The notes beneath the pieces were generated by a model that was not told where the DNA came from, did no database searches, and saw nothing but the letters and a program-made list of their open reading frames with translations. Below, piece after piece: positions 9,112 to 17,641 of a DNA stretch of 64,000 nucleotides (position 1 is its first letter; each line of letters starts with the position of its first letter). Both the position numbers and the translations under genes were made by a program. Where the stretch lies: contig JBKECO010000003.1 of the NCBI GenBank assembly GCA_047974745.1, positions 186,001 to 250,000 of the forward strand, given 5' to 3'. The DNA is from JBKECO01 sp047974745. Its GTDB lineage: Bacteria; Bacillota; Clostridia; Lachnospirales; Lachnospiraceae.

Positions 9112-9137
9112 ATTTCTACGAAAAAGAGAAATTTGAC
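9107..9137. repeat. Perfect 11-bp inverted repeat across two divergent -35 boxes
   Basis: GTCAAATTTCT (9107-9117) and its exact reverse complement AGAAATTTGAC (9127-9137) are separated by nine bases. The outer ends of the two arms are the TTGAC parts of the -35 boxes of the rqcH promoter and of the yicC promoter. It could be a shared operator; part of the symmetry comes from the two -35 boxes themselves. Confidence 0.6.
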
Positions 9138-9161
9138 GAATGACGAAAAATAAACTATAAT
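9133..9161 (+). promoter_or_regulatory. Promoter of yicC-remA-gmk-rpoZ
   Basis: TTGACG (9133-9138), 17-base spacer, TATAAT (9156-9161); transcription would start about 30 bases before the yicC ATG. Confidence 0.78.
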
Positions 9162-9199
9162 AGAAATAATTATGCGCACAGCAGAATAAGGAGGACTAC

Positions 9200-10078
9200 A
9201 TGATCAAAAGCATGACTGGCTTCGGCCGTTGTGAGATCTTAGAAAATGACAGGAAGTTCGTTGTAGAAATAAAATCCGTGAATCACAGATACCTGGATGT
9301 AAATTTCAAGATACCGAAAAAGCTTGGTTTTTTTGAAAGCTCCATTCGAATGATTTTAAAGGAATATATACAGCGTGGTAAGGTAGATGTATTTATTACA
9401 TATGAAGATTATCATGAAAGTAATATTTCTGTAAAATATAATGAAGAAATTGCGGCAGTCTATATGAAATATTTAAGTCAGATGGCAGAAACATTTCATA
9501 TAAAAAATGAAATTGACACCGTGAAGTTGTCTCATTTCCCAGAAGTCTTTACAATGGAGGAGCAGACATCCGATGAGAAGGAACTCTGGAGCCTACTTGA
9601 AAAGGCATTAAGAGAAGCTTCCAGACAGCTGGTTGAGAGCAGAATACGTGAAGGCGAGCATTTAAAGCAGGATCTGTTCGAAAAACTAGATGGAATGCTC
9701 AATTGCGTCGCATTCATTGAGGTCAGGTCGCCCGACATTATCGAAGAGTATAAAGCAAAGCTAACTGAGAAAGTGAAAGAACTTTTATTTGAACGACAGT
9801 TAGAAGAGTCCAGGATCATTACAGAAGTTGCGATATTTGCTGACAAAGTCAGTGTGGATGAAGAAATCGTAAGACTGAAAAGTCATATTGCCGCAACTAA
9901 AAAGGAACTTTCAGAAGATGGAAGTGTTGGAAGAAAGCTGGATTTTATTGCACAGGAAATGAATCGGGAAGCAAATACGATCTTATCAAAAAGTTCAGAT
10001 CTTGAACTGGCTGATATCGGTATTCAGTTAAAAACAGATATCGAAAAAGTTCGGGAACAGATTCAAAATATTGAATAG
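9200..10078 (+). CDS. YicC/YloC family endoribonuclease
   Basis: 292 residues. YicC-family proteins are endoribonucleases involved in RNA turnover (family knowledge). The N-terminal signature MIKSMTGFGR and the motif VEIKSVNHRYLD (residues 22-33) are classic YicC_N; the C-terminal DUF1732 part includes EEIVRLKSHI and the closing DFIAQEMNREANT. The start ATG at 9200 has AAGGAGG seven bases upstream. It is the first gene of a yicC-remA-gmk-rpoZ operon, an order shared with Bacillus yloC-remA-gmk-rpoZ. Confidence 0.93.
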   Translation: MIKSMTGFGRCEILENDRKFVVEIKSVNHRYLDVNFKIPKKLGFFESSIRMILKEYIQRGKVDVFITYEDYHESNISVKYNEEIAAVYMKYLSQMAETFHIKNEIDTVKLSHFPEVFTMEEQTSDEKELWSLLEKALREASRQLVESRIREGEHLKQDLFEKLDGMLNCVAFIEVRSPDIIEEYKAKLTEKVKELLFERQLEESRIITEVAIFADKVSVDEEIVRLKSHIAATKKELSEDGSVGRKLDFIAQEMNREANTILSKSSDLELADIGIQLKTDIEKVREQIQNIE

Positions 10079-10088
10079 AGGAATTGCC

Positions 10089-10358
10089 ATGAAAGGACTG
10101 ATGAACATCGGATTTGGAAATCTGGTTCAGACAGACAAAATCGTTGCTATCGTAACACCTGACTCTTCCCCGTCTAAAAGACTTGTACAAAGGGCAAAAC
10201 AGGAGGAACGGATCATCGATGCAACACAGGGGAGAAAGACGAGAAGTATTATTGTCGCAGAAAATAACATGATCGTGTTATCTGCACTTGGCACTGAAAC
10301 ACTTCAAAGTCGATTTTATGATATAGCTAAAATGACTGAGGTTAAGAATGAAAGATGA
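10089..10358 (+). CDS. remA: RemA family regulator (DUF370)
   Basis: 89-residue DNA-binding protein. In Bacillus RemA activates extracellular matrix genes (family knowledge). The characteristic N-terminus NIGFGNLV is present near residues 5-12, with the middle segment IVTPDSSPSKRLV and the late segment IVLSALGTETLQSR. I chose the ATG at 10089 because an AGAGG site lies about eight bases upstream; the in-frame ATG at 10071 lies before that site, and the ATG at 10101 is also possible. The last 11 bases overlap gmk. Confidence 0.9.
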   Translation: MKGLMNIGFGNLVQTDKIVAIVTPDSSPSKRLVQRAKQEERIIDATQGRKTRSIIVAENNMIVLSALGTETLQSRFYDIAKMTEVKNER

Positions 10359-10986
10359 AGCAGGAATATTAATCGTTTTTTCGGGATTTTCGGGTTCTGG
10401 AAAAGGAACGATAATGAAAAGACTGATGGAAAAATATGAAGGCAAGTATGCCTTGTCCGTGTCAGCTACGACACGGGAAGCCAGAGCAGGAGAAGTAGAA
10501 GGACGGGAGTATTTTTTTATGCAGAATACTCAGTTCGAAGCAATGATCGCTGAGGATGAATTGATTGAATATGCACAGTATGTGAACCATTATTACGGAA
10601 CACCAAAAAAATATGTAAATGAAATGCTGGAAATGGGCAAAGACGTTATCTTGGAGATCGAAATACAGGGCGCACTTAAAGTCAGGAAAAAATTCCCGGA
10701 TACCCTGCTGATGTTCGTCACACCGCCGACCGCAGATATTTTGAAGGAGAGACTTGTTGGCAGAGGCACAGAGTCAATGGAAGTAATTGAACGCCGCCTC
10801 GAAAGAGCTACAGAAGAGATTCAAGGAATTGAGGAATACGATTATCTTGTTGTCAATGACAATCTGGAATGTTGTGTTGAGGAAGTTAATTCGATTATCA
10901 CAAATGAACACAAGCGTGTATCAAGAAACAAAGAGTTCATAAAGAGTATGAGGCAGGAGCTTTATACCTATGCGAAAGGAGAATAA
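10348..10986 (+). CDS. gmk: Guanylate kinase
   Basis: 212 residues. Phosphorylates GMP to GDP using ATP in the cytoplasm. P-loop GFSGSGKGT at about residues 10-18; GMP-binding segment SATTREARAGEVEGREY near 39-55; lid region with RLVGRGTES. Overlaps remA by 11 bases and is followed after two bases by rpoZ. The gmk-rpoZ pairing couples nucleotide supply with RNA polymerase assembly and is widespread. Confidence 0.96.
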   Translation: MKDEAGILIVFSGFSGSGKGTIMKRLMEKYEGKYALSVSATTREARAGEVEGREYFFMQNTQFEAMIAEDELIEYAQYVNHYYGTPKKYVNEMLEMGKDVILEIEIQGALKVRKKFPDTLLMFVTPPTADILKERLVGRGTESMEVIERRLERATEEIQGIEEYDYLVVNDNLECCVEEVNSIITNEHKRVSRNKEFIKSMRQELYTYAKGE

Positions 10987-10988
10987 TT

Positions 10989-11234
10989 ATGCTGCATCCA
11001 TCCTATGTGGAATTAATGAGAGTAGTAAATAATAATGTAGAAGTTGGGGAAGAACCAGTGGTCAACAGTCGGTATTCTATTGTGATTGCTGCTGCAAATC
11101 GTGCCAGACAAATTATATCAGGTGCGGAACCGTTAGTATCAGATGCTTATAACAAAAAACCGCTTTCTATCGCTGTGGAAGAGCTTTATACATCTAAGGT
11201 TCAGATTTTGAGCGATGATGAATCGAAGGAATAA
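10989..11234 (+). CDS. rpoZ: DNA-directed RNA polymerase omega subunit
   Basis: 81 residues. Omega helps fold and stabilise the beta' subunit. The family signature SRYSIVIAAANRARQI is visible at about residues 27-42, and the position directly after gmk confirms it. GGAG precedes the ATG at 10989. It is the last gene of the yicC operon. Confidence 0.93.
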   Translation: MLHPSYVELMRVVNNNVEVGEEPVVNSRYSIVIAAANRARQIISGAEPLVSDAYNKKPLSIAVEELYTSKVQILSDDESKE

Positions 11235-11265
11235 GTGATCGGTGTAATTGATACGTTTAGTATGT

Positions 11266-11299
11266 AAAGGATGAGAAAACAGATGGTTTTTCATCCTTT
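11266..11299 (+). terminator. Long hairpin between rpoZ and rimO, probable terminator or attenuator
   Basis: AAAGGATGA...GAAAAC (11266-11280) pairs with GTTTT...TCATCCTTT (11286-11299) around a five-base loop, with one unpaired base. The U tract after it is poor (CTATGTG), so termination may be weak and rimO partly read through. Confidence 0.5.
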
Positions 11300-11333
11300 C
11301 TATGTGTAAAATGCTTTGGAGGAAATGACATAC

Positions 11334-12671
11334 ATGAAATTATTGTTTGTATCTTTAGGATGTGATAAGAATCTGGTGGATTCCGAAAACATGCTGGGGC
11401 TGCTTGATGCAGACCATGTGACAATAACTGATTATGAGGATGAGGCAGATATAATCATTATCAATACCTGCTGCTTTATAAATGATGCGAAAGAAGAAAG
11501 TATCCAGACAATACTGGATATGGCAGAATATAAGAAGAGCGGTAATCTTAAGGGGTTGATCGTTACAGGCTGCCTGGCGCAAAGATACCGAGAGGAAATT
11601 GAAAAGGAAATACCGGAAGTCGACGCTATCCTAGGAACCAATTCCTATCATTTGATCGTAGAAGCAGTTCATCAGGTCATGGAGGGTCACCACTATCAGG
11701 CATTTTACACTTTGGAAGGACTTCCAAAAACAGAAAATCAAAGGCTTCTGACAACGGGTGGACATTTTGCGTATTTAAAGATCGCAGAAGGGTGTGACAA
11801 ACATTGTACCTACTGTATCATCCCTTCGATTCGTGGATCATACCGAAGTGTGGATCTGGATACTTTGATCACCCAGGCGAAAATGCTGGCTTCGCAGGGT
11901 GTAAAGGAGCTGAATCTCGTCGCTCAGGAGACAACGCTGTATGGATTGGATCTCTATGGGAAAAAGATGATCGGTGAGTTGTTGGATCAGTTGAATCAAA
12001 TTAGTGGAATTGTATGGATACGAATCTTATACTGCTATCCGGAAGAAATCGATGATGAATTTATTGATGCGATTAGACGAAACAGCAAAGTGTGCCATTA
12101 TTTGGATATGCCAATCCAGCATTGCTCGGATACCATTTTAAAACGAATGGGACGCAGAACATCAAAACATGAACTGGAAGAAATTATCTCAAGGATCAGA
12201 ACTAAAATACCAGATATCTGTTTGCGAACTACTTTAATTACTGGATTTCCAGGAGAAACACAGGAAGATCATGAGGAAATGCTTCAATTCGTGAATGATA
12301 TGGAATTTGACCGACTGGGGGTATTCACTTATTCAGCAGAAGAAGGAACACCTGCGGCGGATTTTTTGGATCAGCTGGACGAAGAGACAAAGCTGAATTG
12401 GCGAGATGAACTGATGGAGTTACAGCAGGAGGTAGCATTCGATAAAAATGAAACCTTGAAAGACTTAGAGACATGGGCAATCATAGAGGGTCAGGTCGCA
12501 GATGAACAGGTGTACATTGCACGCACCTATCGAGATGCTCCAAATATTGACGGTTTTGTATTTATACATACAGATGAAGTTCTTGTTACAGGTGATTATG
12601 TACGAGTAAGAATTACTGGTGCCTATGAATATGATTTGATAGGAGAGCTGATAGATGAATTTACCAAATAA
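11334..12671 (+). CDS. rimO: Ribosomal protein S12 methylthiotransferase RimO
   Basis: 445 residues. Radical SAM enzyme adding a methylthio group to an Asp of S12. Domains in order: UPF0004 with three cluster Cys (LGCDKN, NTCCF, GCLAQ), radical SAM domain with CDKHCTYC near residue 149, C-terminal TRAM domain. The ATG at 11334 was chosen because GGAGG at 11318-11322 sits 11 bases upstream; earlier in-frame starts overlap that site. Its end overlaps pgsA by 17 bases. Confidence 0.95.
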   Translation: MKLLFVSLGCDKNLVDSENMLGLLDADHVTITDYEDEADIIIINTCCFINDAKEESIQTILDMAEYKKSGNLKGLIVTGCLAQRYREEIEKEIPEVDAILGTNSYHLIVEAVHQVMEGHHYQAFYTLEGLPKTENQRLLTTGGHFAYLKIAEGCDKHCTYCIIPSIRGSYRSVDLDTLITQAKMLASQGVKELNLVAQETTLYGLDLYGKKMIGELLDQLNQISGIVWIRILYCYPEEIDDEFIDAIRRNSKVCHYLDMPIQHCSDTILKRMGRRTSKHELEEIISRIRTKIPDICLRTTLITGFPGETQEDHEEMLQFVNDMEFDRLGVFTYSAEEGTPAADFLDQLDEETKLNWRDELMELQQEVAFDKNETLKDLETWAIIEGQVADEQVYIARTYRDAPNIDGFVFIHTDEVLVTGDYVRVRITGAYEYDLIGELIDEFTK

Positions 12672-13197
12672 ATTAACGATCATTCGAGTACTTATGATAC
12701 CCTTCTTTGTTTTCTTCTTACTATATGAACCCCTCGGCAATACTGGCCGGTATATTTCACTTGCTATTTTTATTGTTGCCAGTCTGACGGATCTGGCGGA
12801 TGGAAAGATCGCAAGAAAATATAATCTGGTAACGAATTTCGGCAAATTCATGGATCCCCTTGCGGACAAGCTCCTGGTAAGTGCAGCCATGATCTGTCTG
12901 ATTGAAACAGGACAACTCGCATCCTGGATCGTAATAATTATAATTTCAAGAGAATTCATCATAAGTGGATTTCGTCTGATCGCATCAGATAATGGTATTG
13001 TTATTGCGGCAAGCCAGTGGGGCAAGTTCAAAACGACATTCCAAATGGTCATGATCATACTTTTGATATTGAATCTTTCATTTACTGCGTATGTGATTTT
13101 TACACAGATCATCGTTTATATTGCTCTGGCACTTACGATCATCTCGTTAATAGACTATATCGCAAAGAATAAAAATGTTCTAAAGGAACAAAAATAA
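12655..13197 (+). CDS. pgsA: CDP-diacylglycerol-glycerol-3-phosphate phosphatidyltransferase
   Basis: 180-residue integral membrane enzyme making phosphatidylglycerol phosphate. The CDP-alcohol phosphotransferase motif D-x2-DG-x2-AR-x8-G-x3-D-x3-D is complete: it starts at LTDLADGKIAR and ends FGKFMDPLADK. Hydrophobic segments at the N-terminus, about 85-105 and the C-terminal half fit several membrane helices. It overlaps the end of rimO by 17 bases and is 12 bases before pncC, the same rimO-pgsA-cinA order as in other clostridia. Confidence 0.95.
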   Translation: MNLPNKLTIIRVLMIPFFVFFLLYEPLGNTGRYISLAIFIVASLTDLADGKIARKYNLVTNFGKFMDPLADKLLVSAAMICLIETGQLASWIVIIIISREFIISGFRLIASDNGIVIAASQWGKFKTTFQMVMIILLILNLSFTAYVIFTQIIVYIALALTIISLIDYIAKNKNVLKEQK

Positions 13198-13209
13198 GAG
13201 GAAAATCAT

Positions 13210-13677
13210 ATGGAACAGATCTTGCAGCTGCTTGCAGCAAAGAAATGGACGATCACTACCGCAGAATCCTGCACCGGAGGTCTCATTGCCGCTTCGTTGG
13301 TTGATATTTCTGGGATATCCGAGTTTTTTATGGAAGGATATATTACATATTCTAATGTCGCGAAGCATCGAATACTCGGGGTCAGTGAAGATACCCTTCG
13401 GACATTTGGTGCAGTCAGCCAGGAAACAGCTGAGGAAATGGCTGGTTGTGTACTGACTGCTGCAAACGCAGATATTTCCATCATTTCTACAGGGATCGCA
13501 GGTCCTTGCGGGGGAACCCCTGACAAACCAGTCGGACTGGTCTATCTGGCCTGCGCAACAAAGAAGCAAATATTCGTTCAAAGGCATATGTTTCACGGAG
13601 ATCGCAGAGAAATACGTGAACAGGCAGTAGCGAAAGCGCTAGAACTTGTTGAGACAGTATTAAAGAGTCAGTATTAA
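13210..13677 (+). CDS. pncC: Nicotinamide-nucleotide amidohydrolase (CinA C-terminal domain type)
   Basis: 155 residues, equal to the C-terminal CinA domain alone; the N-terminal molybdopterin-binding half of full CinA is absent, as in other stand-alone PncC proteins. It deamidates NMN to nicotinate mononucleotide in the pyridine nucleotide cycle. Motifs: TAESCTGGLIAASLVD (residues 16-31), a Lys-containing segment AKHRILGV, and GIAGPCGGTPDKPVG near residue 96. GAGG precedes the ATG. Lies 12 bases after pgsA. Confidence 0.9.
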   Translation: MEQILQLLAAKKWTITTAESCTGGLIAASLVDISGISEFFMEGYITYSNVAKHRILGVSEDTLRTFGAVSQETAEEMAGCVLTAANADISIISTGIAGPCGGTPDKPVGLVYLACATKKQIFVQRHMFHGDRREIREQAVAKALELVETVLKSQY

Positions 13678-13703
13678 AGAGACAACACGAATGAGGTAGT
13701 TAT

Positions 13704-14261
13704 ATGAGAATCATTTCCGGATCCAGACGCAGTCTGCGTCTTAAGTCGCTGGATGGAAAGCATACAAGACCAACAACGGACAGAATCAAAGAGACCCTGT
13801 TCAATATGATCCAGAACGATCTGCATGACAGCATATTTTTAGATCTGTTCAGCGGGACGGGTCAGATCGGTCTTGAGGCGATCAGCCGTGGCGCGAGTGC
13901 ATGTGTGTTCGTTGATAATAACAGACAGTGTGCAGCATGTATAAAGGAGAACATTGAGCATACAAAGGCGGAAAAGGAATCAACACTTCTGCAGATGGAT
14001 GCATTGCCAGCTCTTAGATCTTTAGAGGGTAAGATCAGATTTGATCTGATTTTTATGGATCCGCCTTATAATATGGAGCTGGAAAAAGAGATCCTTGAGT
14101 ATCTGAGTGAATCGAAATTGGCTGACAAAAATACGATTCTTATTGTGGAAGCAGATACTGGGACAGATTTTTCTTATATTGAGTCCCTGAACTATCATAT
14201 TCTAAAGGAAAAAGTATACAAAACGAATAAGCATATATTTTTATCAAAAAATGCAGAGTGA
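13704..14261 (+). CDS. rsmD: 16S rRNA (guanine(966)-N2)-methyltransferase RsmD
   Basis: 185 residues. Methylates G966 of 16S rRNA. N-terminal RIISGSRRSLRL, SAM-binding motif DLFSGTGQIGLEAISRGA at about residues 48-65 and the catalytic DPPYN near 115-119 are all present. Immediately followed by coaD (8-base gap), the classic rsmD-coaD pair. Confidence 0.95.
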   Translation: MRIISGSRRSLRLKSLDGKHTRPTTDRIKETLFNMIQNDLHDSIFLDLFSGTGQIGLEAISRGASACVFVDNNRQCAACIKENIEHTKAEKESTLLQMDALPALRSLEGKIRFDLIFMDPPYNMELEKEILEYLSESKLADKNTILIVEADTGTDFSYIESLNYHILKEKVYKTNKHIFLSKNAE

Positions 14262-14269
14262 GGAACGAA

Positions 14270-14755
14270 ATGAAAAAGGCGATTTATCCTGGAAGCTTTG
14301 ATCCAGTCACATTCGGTCATGAAGATATGATCATTCGATCTGCAAGGATCGTAGATGAACTAATCATTGGAGTACTCAATAACAGTGCGAAAAATTCATT
14401 GTTTTCTTTAGATGAACGTGTTAGTATGATAACAGAAATAACGAAGCATATACCAAATGTCAGAGTTGGTTCTTTTGATGGACTCCTTGTGGATTATATG
14501 AAGACGCAAGGCGCAACAATTATAATCAGAGGTCTTCGTGCTGTTACAGATTTTGAATATGAGTTGCAGATCGCACAGACGAATCATGTGGAATATCCAG
14601 AGGTCGAAACAATATTTCTTACGACTAATTTACAGTACTCCTACTTGAGTTCCAGTGTAGTCAGAGAATTTGCCGCATATGGGGGAGATATTTCAAAGTT
14701 TGTACCGGAGCAATTTATTCACAGAATCTATCAGAAATTTAATATCATCAAGTAA
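14270..14755 (+). CDS. coaD: Pantetheine-phosphate adenylyltransferase
   Basis: 161 residues. Transfers AMP from ATP to 4'-phosphopantetheine in coenzyme A synthesis. Motifs: YPGSFDPVTFGH at residues 5-16 (TxGH nucleotidyltransferase motif), IIRGLRAVTDFEYE and the C-terminal SSSVVRE. The ATG at 14270 has GAGGA upstream; a GTG 12 bases earlier overlaps the rsmD stop and is rejected. Confidence 0.96.
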   Translation: MKKAIYPGSFDPVTFGHEDMIIRSARIVDELIIGVLNNSAKNSLFSLDERVSMITEITKHIPNVRVGSFDGLLVDYMKTQGATIIIRGLRAVTDFEYELQIAQTNHVEYPEVETIFLTTNLQYSYLSSSVVREFAAYGGDISKFVPEQFIHRIYQKFNIIK

Positions 14756-14766
14756 GGAGAAGAAAT

Positions 14767-15390
14767 ATGATCAGTAGAATGGAACAAAGCCTTGACGAAA
14801 TTGAAGAATACTTAAGTAACTGTAAGACACAGCCCCTGTCAAGTGGTTCAAAGATCATTGTCGGACGAGAGGATATGGAAGAGTTTGTTGCAGACTTAAG
14901 AGCGAACACTCCGGACGAAATTAAAAAATATCAGAAGATCATCAGCAATAAGGAAGCCATTATGGCGGATGCAAGAGCGAAGGCAGATGAGATCATAGCG
15001 GCAGCCCAGATCCAGACATCAGAGCTGGTAAGTGAGCATCAGATCATGCAGCAAGCTTATGCTCAGGCGAATGAAGTAGTTATGATAGCAACACAGCAGG
15101 CTCAGGAAATATTAGATAAGGCAACGAATGATTCCAATGCAATTCGCATGAGTGCCATTGAGTACACAGATGATATGCTGATGCATATCGAAGAGGTATT
15201 GTCCCAGTCGATAGAATCAGCCCAGAGCAGAACGAATATGCTGGTCGACTCCCTGCAGATGTATGCAGATGTAGTTGCAGCGAATCGCTCAGAACTTTTC
15301 CCTTCTGTGGAGGAGCTGCACAGTGAAGACAGTCAGCAGCAGATGGATATTCAAATAGCAGAATTCGCATTAAATGAGCAGCCAGAATAA
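14767..15390 (+). CDS. Coiled-coil protein of unknown function downstream of coaD
   Basis: 207 residues. No catalytic motif. Residues about 60-175 are a long predicted coiled coil rich in Ala, Glu, Gln, Lys and Ile (e.g. ADARAKADEIIAAAQIQ); the N-terminus has EQSLDEIEEYL and the C-terminal tail is acidic and Gln-rich. The general look recalls DivIVA-like or V-ATPase subunit H-like coiled coils, and such clostridial proteins are often labelled only ATPase. Eleven bases after coaD, so co-transcribed; its stop codon lies in the loop of the following terminator. Confidence 0.7.
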   Translation: MISRMEQSLDEIEEYLSNCKTQPLSSGSKIIVGREDMEEFVADLRANTPDEIKKYQKIISNKEAIMADARAKADEIIAAAQIQTSELVSEHQIMQQAYAQANEVVMIATQQAQEILDKATNDSNAIRMSAIEYTDDMLMHIEEVLSQSIESAQSRTNMLVDSLQMYADVVAANRSELFPSVEELHSEDSQQQMDIQIAEFALNEQPE

Positions 15391-15407
15391 CTGGCTGCTT
15401 CCTTTTT
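15377..15407 (+). terminator. Terminator overlapping the end of the coiled-coil gene
   Basis: AGCAGCCAG (15377-15385) / CTGGCTGCT (15391-15399), loop AATAA, then TCCTTTTT. The stop codon TAA is in the loop, so a ribosome finishing the gene would cover the hairpin. Confidence 0.85.
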
Positions 15408-15430
15408 GAAACCATTATTAAGGAGAACAC

Positions 15431-16879
15431 ATGCAAAATAGAAACGAAATCAAACCGGAAAGAGTCTTTTATTACTTTACTCAGATAGCCTCCATTCCTC
15501 ATGGATCCTATCACACAAAGCAGATCAGTGATTACATTAAAGACATTGCACTGCAAAATGGATTAGAGTGCCATCAGGACAGCACAGATAATCTGATTAT
15601 AATAAAAGAGGCCTATACAGGATATGAAAACTCCCCTACAGTCATTTTGCAGGGTCATATTGACATGGTCTGTGAAAAGGAAAAGGATAGTCCTATCAAT
15701 TTCGAAACAGACGGACTGGACCTTTATGTGGAGGATGGATTTTTACATGCACGAGGAACAACACTCGGTGGGGATGATGGTATTGCTGTGGCATATGCCC
15801 TTGCGATCTTAGAGGATAAGGATATTCCTCATCCGAGACTTGAGGTCGTACTGACTACAAATGAGGAAGTTGGACTTATTGGAGCGAAGGAGATCGATCT
15901 ATCCATACTAAAAGGAAGTATTCTGCTGAATATTGATTCCGATCTGGAAGGACATTTTCTGACCAGCTGTGCTGGCGGAGTGACAGCCGGAATCCATATG
16001 CCTGTCAATAGACAGATCTTACAGGGAATAACCTATAGAGTCAGTCTGAATGGACTGCTCGGAGGACATTCCGGCACTGAGATCCATCAAGAACGTGCAA
16101 ACGCAGTTCTGCTCCTCGCAAGGATAATAAAGGAGGCCGAGATGACCTCTGCATTTTCTATTGTAACTTTTTTTGGAGGAAAAAAAGACAATGCGATTCC
16201 AAGAGAAGCAGAAGCGGAACTAATTGTTGAACCGGAGTATGAAACGATTTTTCTGGATTCGATTCAAGAGACAGTAAAGCATCTGAAGAACGAATATCGA
16301 GATTCGGATTCGATGCTTGCGGTAGATGTAACAAGACTGGATATTGACGAAGCCTATGCACTTGATCGGGCATCATGTTCCAAATTACTATTTTTGTTGC
16401 GCAATCTGCCAAATGGAGTCATGAACAGAAGTGCGCTTGATGATTCATTTGTAGAAGCCTCATTAAACTGCGGAGTGATGCAGTTATCAGAAGAGGAACT
16501 GCATCTTTGCACCTCGATCAGAAGCTCTGTATCTACCAGAAAATATGATTTACTGAATCGTGTCACCTTCCTCGGAGAATTTTTAGGAGCTGAGGTCGAA
16601 ATATATGGTGACTATTCTGCATGGGAATATAATCCGGATTCGGTCGTGAGAGAAAAGATTCGGCAGGTCTATACAAATATGTTCGGCACAGTGCCGATTT
16701 TTGAGGGTATCCATGCTGGACTCGAATGTGGTGTCCTCGCTCCAAAAATTCACAATATGGATGCAGTGTCCTTTGGACCGATCAATCTGGATATACATAC
16801 CACAATGGAAAGGCTTGATATTGCTTCAGTAGAAAGGGTCTACCAATTCCTGCTTGCACTTTTAAAGGAAATGAAGTAA
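15431..16879 (+). CDS. pepD: Aminoacyl-histidine dipeptidase (M20 family)
   Basis: 482 residues, usual PepD length. Zinc dipeptidase (Xaa-His such as carnosine). Metal and catalytic motifs: LQGHIDMVCEK (about 76-86), GGDDGIAVAYAL (about 114-125) and TNEEVGLIGA (catalytic Glu, about 144-153); the lid domain carries LLGGHSGTEI, and the last metal region has GIHAGLECG. AAGGAG precedes the ATG at 15431. It begins 24 bases after the preceding terminator and no separate promoter is obvious, so it may rely on read-through or a weak promoter. Confidence 0.95.
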   Translation: MQNRNEIKPERVFYYFTQIASIPHGSYHTKQISDYIKDIALQNGLECHQDSTDNLIIIKEAYTGYENSPTVILQGHIDMVCEKEKDSPINFETDGLDLYVEDGFLHARGTTLGGDDGIAVAYALAILEDKDIPHPRLEVVLTTNEEVGLIGAKEIDLSILKGSILLNIDSDLEGHFLTSCAGGVTAGIHMPVNRQILQGITYRVSLNGLLGGHSGTEIHQERANAVLLLARIIKEAEMTSAFSIVTFFGGKKDNAIPREAEAELIVEPEYETIFLDSIQETVKHLKNEYRDSDSMLAVDVTRLDIDEAYALDRASCSKLLFLLRNLPNGVMNRSALDDSFVEASLNCGVMQLSEEELHLCTSIRSSVSTRKYDLLNRVTFLGEFLGAEVEIYGDYSAWEYNPDSVVREKIRQVYTNMFGTVPIFEGIHAGLECGVLAPKIHNMDAVSFGPINLDIHTTMERLDIASVERVYQFLLALLKEMK

Positions 16880-16915
16880 CTGCAAATAGAAATGGAGTAG
16901 CTAAAAAGGGATCTC

Positions 16916-17641
16916 ATGGAGAAAAAAATACGAATCGACAGGCTGCTTTCCGAGCTCGGTCATGGATCAAGAACAGAGATAAAAAAATTACTGAAAAAGG
17001 GTATTGTGACTGTCAATGGCGAGATTATGTGCAGACCGGAATGCAAAGTCGATCCAAAGGTCGACCGGATCTGTTTTCAAGGCGCTCCGGTGAAATATGA
17101 GACCTATGAATATTATTTGCTGAATAAACCAGCCGGTTATGTGACAGCTTGTAAGGATAATCTTCATCCAACAGTACTAGAGCTGATTCCATCTGAACGA
17201 ACAGACCTTTTTCCGGTGGGAAGACTAGATATTGATACGGAGGGATTATTGCTGGTCACAAATAATGGAGCCCTGTCCCATCACTTACTAAGCCCTGCCC
17301 ATCATGTTGCGAAGACGTATTATGTGCAGCTTGATAGTGAGGTCACAGTAGAACAAAAATCAATTCTTGAAAAGGGCATCGATATTGGAGACAAAGAAAA
17401 AACACTTCCTGCATACTTAGAAATAGACAGTGAAAATAAACATCATGTCAGACTTACAATAACAGAGGGACGGTATCATCAGGTCAAACGCATGTTTCAC
17501 GCTTTAGGACATAGTGTAGTATATCTTCAACGTATTTCGATGGGTGACCTTGCACTTCCACAAACGCTTTCCGTCGGTTCAGCTATATCGCTGACGGAGG
17601 ATCAGATACAAAAGCTATTTTACAGAGAGGATCACAAATGA
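16916..17641 (+). CDS. RsuA-family 16S rRNA pseudouridine synthase
   Basis: 241 residues. N-terminal S4 RNA-binding domain (about 1-60, RIDRLLSELGHGSRTEIKK) and pseudouridine synthase domain with the catalytic Asp motif GRLDIDTEGLLLVTNNG near residues 102-118; the later motif EGRYHQVKRMF identifies the RsuA/RluB group. Likely modifies U516-equivalent of 16S rRNA, though 23S targets cannot be excluded. Four-base overlap (ATGA) with the YgiQ gene. Confidence 0.9.
   Translation: MEKKIRIDRLLSELGHGSRTEIKKLLKKGIVTVNGEIMCRPECKVDPKVDRICFQGAPVKYETYEYYLLNKPAGYVTACKDNLHPTVLELIPSERTDLFPVGRLDIDTEGLLLVTNNGALSHHLLSPAHHVAKTYYVQLDSEVTVEQKSILEKGIDIGDKEKTLPAYLEIDSENKHHVRLTITEGRYHQVKRMFHALGHSVVYLQRISMGDLALPQTLSVGSAISLTEDQIQKLFYREDHK

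Noticed and set aside
12465..13112. 215-codon minus-strand open frame opposite rimO/pgsA
   Set aside because: Overlaps two confident genes and shows no recognised motif or binding site.
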